The position numbers were made by a program, and so were the translations under genes. Shown one piece after another: positions 11,670-19,537 of a stretch of 64,000 nt of DNA; positions within the stretch are counted from its first letter, which is position 1, and each line of letters starts with the position of its first letter. The notes beneath the pieces are model-generated. The model was given only the letters and a program-made list of their open reading frames with translations, was not told where the DNA came from and did not search any database. The stretch comes from Pseudomonas psychrophila HA-4 (lineage in GTDB: Bacteria; Pseudomonadota; Gammaproteobacteria; Pseudomonadales; Pseudomonadaceae). The DNA lies in NCBI RefSeq assembly GCF_000282975.1, contig NZ_ALJC01000091.1, forward strand, positions 38,837 through 102,836, written 5' to 3'.

Positions 11670-12050
11670 ATGTCCAAGACTGTTATCACCAGCGATAAAG
11701 CACCTGCTGCAATCGGCACTTACTCTCAGGCGATCAAAGCTGGCAATACCGTCTACATGTCCGGTCAAATCCCGCTGGACCCAAAAACCATGGAACTGGT
11801 TGAAGGTTTTGAAGCCCAGACCGTTCAGGTATTCGAAAACCTGAAATCGGTGGCTGAAGCCGCAGGTGGCTCGTTCAAAGACATCGTCAAACTGAACATT
11901 TTCCTGACCGACCTCAGCCACTTTGCCAAGGTCAACGAGATCATGGGCAAGTACTTCGAACAACCGTACCCAGCCCGCGCAGCCATCGGCGTTGCGGCCC
12001 TGCCAAAGGGTTCGCAGGTAGAGATGGATGCCATTCTCGTACTCGAGTAA
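11670..12050 (+). CDS. ridA: RidA family 2-iminobutanoate/2-iminopropanoate deaminase
   Basis: 126 residues, YjgF/RidA fold. It hydrolyses reactive enamine/imine intermediates released by PLP enzymes such as threonine dehydratase. The conserved arginine is in [16 protein letters not shown] near residue 105, and the GTYSQAI motif near residue 16 is typical of the archetypal RidA subgroup. It lies 24 bases after spoT with a GGAG site, so it may be read from the spoT transcript. A second, more divergent RidA-fold protein is encoded at 31161. Confidence 0.95.
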   Translation: MSKTVITSDKAPAAIGTYSQAIKAGNTVYMSGQIPLDPKTMELVEGFEAQTVQVFENLKSVAEAAGGSFKDIVKLNIFLTDLSHFAKVNEIMGKYFEQPYPARAAIGVAALPKGSQVEMDAILVLE

Positions 12051-12059
12051 TGCTCTCCC

Positions 12060-12082
12060 GGCGCAGCGGCTTACTGCTGCGC
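12060..12082 (+). terminator. hairpin after ridA
   Basis: GGCGCAGC and GCTGCGCC (about 12059-12082) pair around GGCTTACT shortly after the ridA stop. A C-rich stretch rather than a T-run follows, so termination may be incomplete. Confidence 0.4.
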
Positions 12083-12109
12083 CACCCCCCGCTTTAAAAG
12101 GATTCCACT

Positions 12110-12853
12110 ATGCGCAAAGCGCTAGCTTTGTCACTGCTCGCCGTTTTTTTGGGTGGCTGTGCCAGCGAACCCGCTCCCCGCGATATCAGTGGCGTTTGGA
12201 TTAACCAGGCTGCAATCGATGAAGCTGCCAACGGCGGCAACCTACGCGAGGCCTTGCTGGCCAACGGGCCGAACCTTGAATGGAAAATCGACACCAAAAA
12301 CGCCAAAGCCAGCTACACCAATGGCTTTGAATGGGTCGAAGGCAAGCTCCTACCTGAGAACAATCGGGTATGGCAGGTCGACGTTTATGGCAGCTCGGCC
12401 ACTCATCTGAGCCTGAATGGCGACCAGTTGATACAAGCCGCCGCCGACTCTGACCCACAGCAAACCTTTACTCGCTCGCCTGTACACTTGGCCAGCGATG
12501 CGCCTTTGGGCACAAATTTCGAACACGCGCTCAAATCGGCCTATCTGGGCGGTCAGTGGCGCGTAGTCAGCGGTACCGGGCAAGGCAACACAGTCACCTT
12601 TTTGCCCGATGGCAAAATCACCGGCCTGCCGAATCACAACGCCTACGCTTTATGCATGGCGGGTGATTGCGCATCGATGAGCGGTGAATACGACAGCCTG
12701 TGGTTGCAACAGGACGAAGTCGGCGCTGCACACCTCTTTGTTCGTAATGGCTCACAGCTTGAAATTTTCCAAGCGCTGGACTCTGCCAAACCTGACGAAA
12801 TGCCCCAGTTTTATCCGGGCAAGCTGGAATGGCTGTTAGAAAAGCAGCTCTAA
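12110..12853 (+). CDS. predicted lipoprotein of unknown function
   Basis: 247 residues. A short signal peptide ends in the lipobox LGGC, with the cysteine near residue 17, so membrane anchoring after lipidation is predicted. The next residue in the mature protein is Ala, not Asp, so outer-membrane sorting is more likely. The rest is soluble and beta-rich by eye (WQVDVYGSSATHLSLNGDQL). Two cysteines lie at CMAGDC near residue 180. I recognise no domain. It has its own ribosome site (AAAAGG) and stands alone between the ridA hairpin and a palindromic repeat. Confidence 0.75.
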   Translation: MRKALALSLLAVFLGGCASEPAPRDISGVWINQAAIDEAANGGNLREALLANGPNLEWKIDTKNAKASYTNGFEWVEGKLLPENNRVWQVDVYGSSATHLSLNGDQLIQAAADSDPQQTFTRSPVHLASDAPLGTNFEHALKSAYLGGQWRVVSGTGQGNTVTFLPDGKITGLPNHNAYALCMAGDCASMSGEYDSLWLQQDEVGAAHLFVRNGSQLEIFQALDSAKPDEMPQFYPGKLEWLLEKQL

Positions 12854-12862
12854 CAACTGAAT

Positions 12863-12936
12863 TTGCCCTGTCTCGCGATCTTTTGATCTTTTGATCTTTT
12901 AAAAGATCGCGAGACAAGCTCGCTCCCGCAGGGCAA
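12863..12936. repeat. palindromic repeat, type I copy 2, with three 8-base tandem units
   Basis: The outer arms TTGCCCTG (12863-12870) and CAGGGCAA (12929-12936) enclose the inner arms TCTCGCGATCTTTT and AAAAGATCGCGAGA (12901-12914). Between them the 8-mer GATCTTTT occurs three times in tandem (12877-12900). The 3' flank AAGCTCGCTCC is shared with the copy at 33977. It lies between convergent genes and could end both transcripts. Confidence 0.75.
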
Positions 12937-12942
12937 GAGGTG

Positions 12943-13794
12943 TTAGCCAGCCAAAATGGCTGCATACCCCTCGCGATAACTCGGGTAACGTGGCTCCCAG
13001 CCCAACGCTTTTGCCCGCGCGTTGCTGCAACGCTTGCTACCCGCTCGCCTCACACTTGCCTCGGCGTCCCACTCCGTAACGCCCAGACGCTCACGCAACC
13101 AGCCCACGACCTCAGCCAACGGCGCCGGGTCGTTATCGACGCCTATATAACAGTCGTCTAGGGTTTTGCCGTGCCGGTCAGCCTCAAGCAAGAACGCTAA
13201 AAGCCCGCCCGCATCATCTGCGTGAATCCTGTTGCCATACAGCGGCGGGTCGACAGCGACCCGATACCCCTTGCGCACTTGCCCCAACATCCATTCCCGG
13301 CCCGGCCCGTAGATACCGGTCAACCGCACCACGCTGGCAGGTATGCCGCTGCGCAACGCAACCTGTTCGGCTTCAAGCATGATCCGCCCGGAATAACGCA
13401 CGGCCTGCGCAGGCGAGGTTTCATCCACCCATTCGCCATCTTGCTGCACGTAAACGCCGCTGCTGGACACAAACAACAGGCGTTTAGGCTGCTGCCCATG
13501 CTGCTTAAGCCAACTCAGGGTGTGTTTCAAACCCTCGACATACGCCGCCTGATACCCGGCCTCGTCGTGATCCGTCGCAGCGGTGCAATACACCAGATAG
13601 TCAATCGGGCCTGTCGGCCAATGCGTCGGGCACGCCTCGTTGAACAGGTCTCCCGCGACACCAATGACGCCTGCGGGCAAGCGCTCGATAGAACGCCGCA
13701 ATCCATAAACCTGCCAGTCATTGGCGAGCAACTGAGTGGCCAGACGACTCCCGACATCACCACAACCGACGATCAAAACTGAGGCTTTGGGCAT
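12943..13794 (-). CDS. NAD(P)-dependent epimerase/dehydratase-like protein (SDR superfamily)
   Basis: 283 residues. The N-terminus VLIVGCGDVGSRLATQL is a Rossmann GxGxxG. Further on come the SSSGVY strand with serine near residue 115 and the YSGRIMLEAE stretch near residue 140, in place of a canonical YxxxK. GNRIHADDAGGLL is typical of extended SDR/YeeZ-like proteins. The substrate is unknown and catalytic competence is unclear because the Tyr-Lys pair is altered (Y followed by SGR). It is transcribed away from exbB, with a 187-base gap. Confidence 0.75.
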   Translation of the reverse strand: MPKASVLIVGCGDVGSRLATQLLANDWQVYGLRRSIERLPAGVIGVAGDLFNEACPTHWPTGPIDYLVYCTAATDHDEAGYQAAYVEGLKHTLSWLKQHGQQPKRLLFVSSSGVYVQQDGEWVDETSPAQAVRYSGRIMLEAEQVALRSGIPASVVRLTGIYGPGREWMLGQVRKGYRVAVDPPLYGNRIHADDAGGLLAFLLEADRHGKTLDDCYIGVDNDPAPLAEVVGWLRERLGVTEWDAEASVRRAGSKRCSNARAKALGWEPRYPSYREGYAAILAG

Positions 13795-13880
13795 CTGAAA
13801 ACTCCTAACGAAGTGTTACAAAATGGAGTGAATGATCACGACCAAGGTCGTGACTTTCGAAAAAACAGGTGCAATTGCTT

Positions 13881-13909
13881 TTGTTAACAAGAATTACTTG
13901 CAATAATAA
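13881..13909 (+). promoter_or_regulatory. sigma-70-like promoter upstream of exbB, with a weak Fur-like tract
   Basis: TTGTTA (13881-13886) and TAATAA (13904-13909) are separated by 17 bases, a good sigma-70 spacing. It is 73 bases before the exbB start. The overlapping AT-rich stretch CAATAATAACGCATCATT (13901-13918) loosely resembles Fur hexamers and would fit iron control of a TonB system, but the match is poor. Confidence 0.5.
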
Positions 13910-13981
13910 CGCATCATTTGCCCTGGGTCTTAAGACGCGCTGTAGGGCAATTCTTCTTTTCCTTCTTCAGGTCCGGCTAGC

Positions 13982-14965
13982 ATGACACGCAATCAACCCA
14001 CCGCTTCGCCAACCCAGCTTTCGAGCCCATCACGCCTGTGGCGTGGGCTTGCGGCGCTGATGTTCAGCTTCTTGCTGGCACCTGCTGCGGCATTTGCCGA
14101 CGAGCCTGCTGCTCCAGCCGTACCATCTGCCACCGAGGCTGCGGCCCCGGCTCCTGCGGCAACACCGATTGCGACTGACCCTGCATTGGCGCAAAGCGCT
14201 GGTGCTCCAGCCGATGAAGCCTCGCAAGTCGTGGCCGAAGAAGAAGACAACAGCCTGGGCATGGCCCACGACCTGTCGCCTTGGGGCATGTACAAAAACG
14301 CCGACATTATCGTCAAGATCGTCATGATCGGCCTGGCCATTGCCTCGATCATCACCTGGACCATCTGGATTGCCAAAGGCTTTGAAGTCTTGGGCGCCAA
14401 GCGTCGCCTGCGCGGTGAAATCGCCAATCTGAAAAAAGCCCGCACCCTTAAAGAAGCCAGCGAAACCGCGGCCAAAGAAGGCACGCTGGCGCACATGCTG
14501 GTGCAGGATGCCCTCGAAGAGATGCGCCTCTCGGCCAATAGCCGCGAGAAAGAAGGCATCAAGGAACGTGTGAGCTTCCGTCTTGAGCGCCTGGTAGCTG
14601 CTTGCGGTCGGAACATGAGCAGCGGCACCGGCGTGCTGGCAACCATCGGTTCCACAGCACCGTTCGTGGGCCTGTTCGGTACCGTGTGGGGCATCATGAA
14701 CTCCTTCATCGGCATCGCCAAAACCCAAACCACCAACCTGGCCGTCGTTGCACCGGGTATTGCCGAGGCCTTGCTGGCCACTGCACTGGGTCTGGTTGCA
14801 GCGATTCCTGCGGTAGTGATCTACAACGTTTTCGCCCGCTCCATCACCGGCTACAAAGCGCAGGTGGCGGACGCTTCAGCAGAAGTGTTGCTGCTAGTTA
14901 GCCGTGACCTTGATCACCTGCCGCCCGAGCGCAGCTCGCAACCGCATATGGTGAAAGTGGGGTAA
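13982..14965 (+). CDS. exbB: TonB-system biopolymer transport protein ExbB
   Basis: 327 residues. An N-terminal signal-like segment (residues 20-39) is followed by an Ala/Pro-rich periplasmic stretch to about residue 90. The MotA/TolQ/ExbB core comes next, with a first membrane helix near 108-131 and the conserved GTVWGIMNSFIGIA loop near residue 235. With ExbD it forms the proton-driven motor that energises TonB. The Ala-rich extension is absent from E. coli ExbB but is known in Pseudomonas. It begins the exbB-exbD-tonB operon. Confidence 0.95.
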   Translation: MTRNQPTASPTQLSSPSRLWRGLAALMFSFLLAPAAAFADEPAAPAVPSATEAAAPAPAATPIATDPALAQSAGAPADEASQVVAEEEDNSLGMAHDLSPWGMYKNADIIVKIVMIGLAIASIITWTIWIAKGFEVLGAKRRLRGEIANLKKARTLKEASETAAKEGTLAHMLVQDALEEMRLSANSREKEGIKERVSFRLERLVAACGRNMSSGTGVLATIGSTAPFVGLFGTVWGIMNSFIGIAKTQTTNLAVVAPGIAEALLATALGLVAAIPAVVIYNVFARSITGYKAQVADASAEVLLLVSRDLDHLPPERSSQPHMVKVG

Positions 14966-14971
14966 TCGGCC

Positions 14972-15397
14972 ATGGGCCTGCATTTAAAAGAAGGCGATGA
15001 CGACCTCGCCGAGAACCATGAAATCAACGTCACCCCTTTTATTGACGTGATGTTGGTGCTGCTAATCATCTTCATGGTGGCCGCACCGCTGGCCACTGTG
15101 GACATTAAGGTTGACCTGCCGGCTTCGACCGCGAAACCGGCGCCACGCCCTGAGAAACCTGTGTTCCTCAGCGTCAAAGCTGACCAGCGCCTGTACTTGG
15201 GCGAAGAACCTGTTTCAGTTGAAGCGTTAGGCCCGACCCTGGATGCCAGGACTCACAACAACAAAGACACGACGATCTTCTTCCAGGCTGACAAAGGCGT
15301 GGACTACGGTGACTTGATGAGCGTTATGGATGCATTGCGCGCAGCCGGTTACTTGAAGGTGGGTCTGGTCGGACTAGAGACGGCAGCCAAGAAATGA
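14972..15397 (+). CDS. exbD: TonB-system biopolymer transport protein ExbD
   Basis: 141 residues. The single membrane helix near residues 24-44 begins NVTPFIDVMLVLLIIFMVAAP and includes the aspartate that carries protons in this family. The periplasmic part follows (LYLGEEPVSVEAL and a YGDLMSVMDALRAAGYLKVGLV ending). The gene starts six bases after exbB and its stop overlaps the tonB start (ATGA), so the three are translationally linked. Confidence 0.95.
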   Translation: MGLHLKEGDDDLAENHEINVTPFIDVMLVLLIIFMVAAPLATVDIKVDLPASTAKPAPRPEKPVFLSVKADQRLYLGEEPVSVEALGPTLDARTHNNKDTTIFFQADKGVDYGDLMSVMDALRAAGYLKVGLVGLETAAKK

Positions 15398-16140
15398 CCA
15401 TAGCGCGCCAAAAGATGACGCGTTACGCAATCAGCTTGGCCGTGGTGTTGGGTGTCCATGCAGTGGCAGTGATTCTTGCCCTGCAATGGTCCAACCCACG
15501 GGCTATCGAACTTCCACCGCAAGCCATGATGGTTGATCTGGCACCGATGCCAGCGCCACCACCGCCTGCACCGCCGAAAGTGGTGACACCACCACAACCG
15601 CCGGCACCCGTGGAAGAGTTGCCGATACCCAAGCTGGCTGAAGCGCCCAAACCCAAGATTGCTGTTCCGAAACCGGTCAAACCCAAGCAAAAGCCTCAAC
15701 CGCCTAAGCCTGTGGAAAAACCTGATCCGATTAAAGAAAAGCCGTCAGAAGAGAAACCAAGCGACGCAACGCCGACCAAGGCACCGAGCGAGAAATCGGC
15801 GGCACCCGCGCCAGGCCCGTCGCCACAACAACTGGCAGCCAAAGCCAGTTGGGAAGGAACATTGCTGGCCCACTTGGGCAAGTACAAAAAGTACCCGCCT
15901 GCAGCTCAATCGCGGGGTAAAGAAGGCCTAAACCGTCTGCGCTTCGTGGTAGATGCTGAAGGCAAGGTGCTGTCCTACGAGTTGGTAGGTCGCTCCGGCA
16001 ATGCTGATCTGGACCGGGCCACCCTGGAAATGATCCGCCGGGCACAGCCATTGCCCAAGCCGCCGCCAGAAATGCTAACCAATGGCAGCATCGAAATCGT
16101 GGCTCCTTTCGTTTATTCCATCGATAAACGTCGGCGTTAA
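15394..16140 (+). CDS. tonB: energy transducer TonB
   Basis: 248 residues. The N-terminal membrane helix (about 10-28) is followed by a long Pro/Lys/Glu-rich spacer (about 45-145) that spans the periplasm. The C-terminal TonB domain (about 160-245) contains YPPAAQSRGKEG and DLDRATLEMIRRAQPLP. It transmits force from ExbBD to outer-membrane receptors for siderophores and vitamin B12. The start overlaps the exbD stop. An intrinsic terminator follows directly. Confidence 0.95.
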   Translation: MTIARQKMTRYAISLAVVLGVHAVAVILALQWSNPRAIELPPQAMMVDLAPMPAPPPPAPPKVVTPPQPPAPVEELPIPKLAEAPKPKIAVPKPVKPKQKPQPPKPVEKPDPIKEKPSEEKPSDATPTKAPSEKSAAPAPGPSPQQLAAKASWEGTLLAHLGKYKKYPPAAQSRGKEGLNRLRFVVDAEGKVLSYELVGRSGNADLDRATLEMIRRAQPLPKPPPEMLTNGSIEIVAPFVYSIDKRRR

Positions 16141-16146
16141 CACTAG

Positions 16147-16173
16147 AAAGGGCACCTCAGGGTGCCCTTTTTG
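16147..16173 (+). terminator. intrinsic terminator after tonB
   Basis: AAAGGGCACC and GGTGCCCTTT pair around a short loop and continue into a T-run, seven bases after the tonB stop. Confidence 0.92.
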
Positions 16174-16193
16174 CATGTTGGATACCCCTATTA

Positions 16194-16324
16194 CGTAGCA
16201 GTTGCCGAGCACCGCGAGGCTACGCCCGGCGGCGAAGCCGTCGTATAGCCAGGCATCGCAGCTCCCTGCATTTACGATCGCAGCGCAATCGGACGTAGCC
16301 TCGCAAGGCGAGTCAACTGCTACG
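16194..16324. repeat. large inverted REP-like pair, type II copy 1
   Basis: CGTAGCAGTTGCCGAG at the left end mirrors the right end GAGTCAACTGCTACG, with inner arms GCGAGGCTACG and CGTAGCCTCGC. The centre holds further short palindromes. Similar elements stand at 36068 and 40862. It fills most of the 312-base gap between tonB and oxyR, in which I see no gene. Confidence 0.75.
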
Positions 16325-16452
16325 GGAGGCATAGCAGTTAATCGAACATGAATACCTGCCGCAGTCACTGTGGTTCCGTAGGTAATGAGTGATAACGTGC
16401 GTCTATCGATTGCAGCCGTTATGCTTGGCCCGCAAACATAGGGACGCCCGCT

Positions 16453-17373
16453 ATGACTCTTACAGAATTACGCTACATCGTTACGCTCGCCCAAGAACAA
16501 CACTTCGGCCACGCAGCCGAGCGTTGCCACGTCAGCCAACCGACCTTGTCGGTGGGCGTGAAAAAACTGGAAGACGAACTCGGTGTGCTGATATTCGAAC
16601 GCAGCAAAAGCGCCGTGCGCCTTACCCCTGTTGGTGAAGGCATCGTTGCCCAGGCCCAAAAGGTTCTTGAACAGGCCCAGGGAATTCGCGAACTGGCCCA
16701 GGCGGGTAAGAATCAACTGACAGCGCCGCTCAAAGTAGGCGCAATTTACACCGTCGGCCCGTACCTTTTCCCACACCTGATTCCACAACTGCACCGGGTC
16801 GCCCCGCAAATGCCGTTGTACATCGAAGAAAACTTCACTCACGTGCTGCGCGACAAACTACGCAACGGTGAGCTGGACGCGATCATCATCGCGCTGCCAT
16901 TCCAGGAAGCCGACGTTCTGACACTGCCGCTCTACGACGAGCCGTTCTACGTGCTGATGCCGAGCGAACACCCGTGGAGCAAAAAAGAAACCATCGACGC
17001 CAGCCTGCTCAATGACAAAAGCTTGCTGCTGCTGGGCGAAGGTCACTGCTTTCGCGATCAAGTGCTTGAAGCCTGCCCAACGCTGGGTAAAGGCAATGAC
17101 GGCGCCAAACACACCACGGTGGAATCCAGCTCGCTGGAAACCATTCGCCACATGGTTGCGTCGGGGTTGGGCATTTCGATCCTGCCGTTCTCGGCGGTCG
17201 ACAGCCATCACTACGCACCCGGCATTCTAGCGGTGCGTCCACTAACGCCGCCGGTGCCGTTCCGCACCGTGGCCATTGCCTGGCGTGCCAGCTTCCCGCG
17301 GCCCAAAGCGATTGAAATCCTCGCGGACTCAATCCGCCTGTGCTCCGTGGCCAAACCACCTGTTGCGTCCTAA
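16453..17373 (+). CDS. oxyR: hydrogen-peroxide sensor OxyR
   Basis: 306 residues, LysR family. The winged helix-turn-helix spans residues 1-60 (LAQEQHFGHAAERCHVSQPTLS). The redox pair is in GEGHCFRDQVLEAC: two cysteines nine positions apart near residues 199 and 208, as in E. coli OxyR, where they form the sensing disulfide. It activates catalase and peroxidase genes under peroxide. recG starts nine bases after the stop; the oxyR-recG pair is usual in Pseudomonas. Confidence 0.96.
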   Translation: MTLTELRYIVTLAQEQHFGHAAERCHVSQPTLSVGVKKLEDELGVLIFERSKSAVRLTPVGEGIVAQAQKVLEQAQGIRELAQAGKNQLTAPLKVGAIYTVGPYLFPHLIPQLHRVAPQMPLYIEENFTHVLRDKLRNGELDAIIIALPFQEADVLTLPLYDEPFYVLMPSEHPWSKKETIDASLLNDKSLLLLGEGHCFRDQVLEACPTLGKGNDGAKHTTVESSSLETIRHMVASGLGISILPFSAVDSHHYAPGILAVRPLTPPVPFRTVAIAWRASFPRPKAIEILADSIRLCSVAKPPVAS

Positions 17374-17382
17374 GAAGCTGAA

Positions 17383-19458
17383 ATGAGCGAGCTGTCAAAC
17401 GTGTCGGTCACCGCGCTCAAGGGCGTGGGTGAGGCCATGGCCGAGAAATTGGCCAAAGTGGGGTTGGAAACCGTTCAAGACGTGCTTTTCCACCTGCCAT
17501 TACGCTATCAGGACCGCACACGCGTCGTGCCCATTGGTGCCCTGCGCCCAGGGCAAGACGCCGTCGTGGAAGGCCGAGTGATCGGCATCGACGTGGTGAT
17601 GGGTAAACGCCGCAGCCTGCTAGTACGCATCAACGATGGCACCGGCGGGTTGAGTCTGCGCTTTTACCACTTCAGCAATGCGCAAAAAGAAAGCCTCAAG
17701 CGCGGCACCGAAGTACGCTGCTACGGCGAAGCACGACCCGGCGCTTCGGGGCTGGAGATCTACCACCCGGAATACCGCGCCATTACGGGCGATGAGCCGC
17801 CGCCCGTTGATACCACGCTCACGCCGATTTACCCCACCACCGAAGGCTTGACCCAACAGCGCCTGCGCCAACTCAGCCTGCAAAGCTTGGGCATGCTAGG
17901 GCCACGCAGCTTGCCTGACTGGTTGCCGCCGCAGTTGGCCAAAGATTACCAACTGGCTCCGCTGGACGAGGCAATTCGTTATTTGCATCAGCCACCAGCC
18001 GATGCCGATGTTGAGGAACTCGCGCTGGGCCATCACTGGGCCCAACACCGTTTGGCGTTTGAAGAGTTGCTGACCCACCAACTCTCGCAACAGCGCCTGC
18101 GCGAGAGCCTGCGGTCTCAGCAAGCCCCAGCGTTGCCTCATGCTAAAAAGCTGCCTAAACAATTTCTCGCCAACTTGGGGTTCCCGCCAACCGGCGCTCA
18201 GGTCCGGGTTGGCAACGAAATCGCTTACGACCTCAGCCAGCCCGAACCCATGCTGCGCTTGATCCAGGGCGACGTCGGCGCAGGCAAGACCGTTGTCGCA
18301 GCCCTCGCCGCGCTACAGGCGCTTGAAGCCGGTTATCAGGTTGCATTAATGGCGCCCACGGAAATCCTCGCCGAGCAGCACTTCATCAGCTTTAAACGCT
18401 GGCTGGAACCGCTGGGTATTGAAGTCGCGTGGCTGGCTGGCAAGCTCAAGGGCAAGGCGCGGGTCTCGGCACTGGAGCAAATCGCCAATGGCGCACCCAT
18501 GGTGGTCGGCACTCACGCGCTGTTCCAAGATCAGGTGCAGTTTAAAAACCTGGCGCTAGTGATCATCGACGAGCAGCACCGTTTCGGCGTGCAGCAACGC
18601 CTGGCCTTGCGCAACAAAGGCGTAGGCGGGGTGATGTGCCCGCATCAGTTGATCATGACCGCGACCCCGATCCCGCGCACACTGGCAATGAGCGCCTACG
18701 CCGACCTCGACACCTCGATTCTCGACGAACTGCCGCCCGGCCGAACCCCAGTCAACACCGTGCTAGTGGTCGACACGCGGCGGGTCGAAGTGATTGAGCG
18801 GGTACGGGCCGCCTGCGCCGAAGGGCGGCAAGCCTATTGGGTGTGCACACTGATTGAGGAATCTGAAGAGATGACCTGTCAGGCTGCCGAAACCACGTTT
18901 GAAGACCTCTCCAGCGCATTGGGGGAATTACGCGTCGGGTTGATCCATGGCCGCATGAAAGCCGCGGAAAAAGCCGACGTCATGGCGCAATTCAAAGCCG
19001 GTGAACTGCAATTGCTGGTCGCAACCACGGTGATCGAAGTCGGCGTTGACGTCCCGAATGCCAGCCTGATGATCATCGAAAACCCAGAGCGCCTTGGCCT
19101 GTCCCAATTGCATCAGTTGCGTGGGCGCGTCGGCCGGGGCAGTGCCGCCAGCCACTGCGTGCTGCTGTATCACCCGCCGCTGTCGCAAGTCGGACGCCAG
19201 CGCCTGGGCATCATGCGCGAGACCAATGATGGCTTCGTGATCGCCGAGAAAGACCTCGAACTGCGCGGTCCCGGTGAAATGCTCGGCACCCGGCAAACCG
19301 GCCTTTTACAGTTCAAAGTGGCTGACCTTATGCGTGACGCCGACCTGCTACCCGCCGTGCGCGATGCCGCACTGGCACTGCTTGAGCAGTGGCCAAGCCA
19401 TGTCAGCCCACTCCTGGATCGTTGGTTACGACATGGCCAGCAATACGGCCAAGTGTGA
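17383..19458 (+). CDS. recG: ATP-dependent DNA helicase RecG
   Basis: 691 residues. An N-terminal wedge/OB domain (about 1-250) precedes the two helicase domains. Walker A is GDVGAGKTVVAA near residue 305 and the DEQH box is IIDEQHRFGVQQR near 395. Motif VI is QLRGRVGRG near residue 585. RecG remodels stalled replication forks and branched intermediates. It ends 80 bases before the next gene and is likely cotranscribed with oxyR. Confidence 0.97.
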   Translation: MSELSNVSVTALKGVGEAMAEKLAKVGLETVQDVLFHLPLRYQDRTRVVPIGALRPGQDAVVEGRVIGIDVVMGKRRSLLVRINDGTGGLSLRFYHFSNAQKESLKRGTEVRCYGEARPGASGLEIYHPEYRAITGDEPPPVDTTLTPIYPTTEGLTQQRLRQLSLQSLGMLGPRSLPDWLPPQLAKDYQLAPLDEAIRYLHQPPADADVEELALGHHWAQHRLAFEELLTHQLSQQRLRESLRSQQAPALPHAKKLPKQFLANLGFPPTGAQVRVGNEIAYDLSQPEPMLRLIQGDVGAGKTVVAALAALQALEAGYQVALMAPTEILAEQHFISFKRWLEPLGIEVAWLAGKLKGKARVSALEQIANGAPMVVGTHALFQDQVQFKNLALVIIDEQHRFGVQQRLALRNKGVGGVMCPHQLIMTATPIPRTLAMSAYADLDTSILDELPPGRTPVNTVLVVDTRRVEVIERVRAACAEGRQAYWVCTLIEESEEMTCQAAETTFEDLSSALGELRVGLIHGRMKAAEKADVMAQFKAGELQLLVATTVIEVGVDVPNASLMIIENPERLGLSQLHQLRGRVGRGSAASHCVLLYHPPLSQVGRQRLGIMRETNDGFVIAEKDLELRGPGEMLGTRQTGLLQFKVADLMRDADLLPAVRDAALALLEQWPSHVSPLLDRWLRHGQQYGQV

Positions 19459-19537
19459 AAATTCGTACAGTAATTTGAGAAGCGGCCGATCAAGTACCGG
19501 GTTATCAAAATTGAGTTGCACCAATCGGATACAGATC

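Noticed and set aside
12877..12900. possible CRISPR or minisatellite (three 8-base units)
   Set aside because: There are no spacers, and the units sit inside the loop of a palindromic repeat; slippage explains them.
16141..16452. possible small RNA gene between tonB and oxyR
   Set aside because: The structure is explained by a terminator and a paired REP-like element; no promoter stands out.
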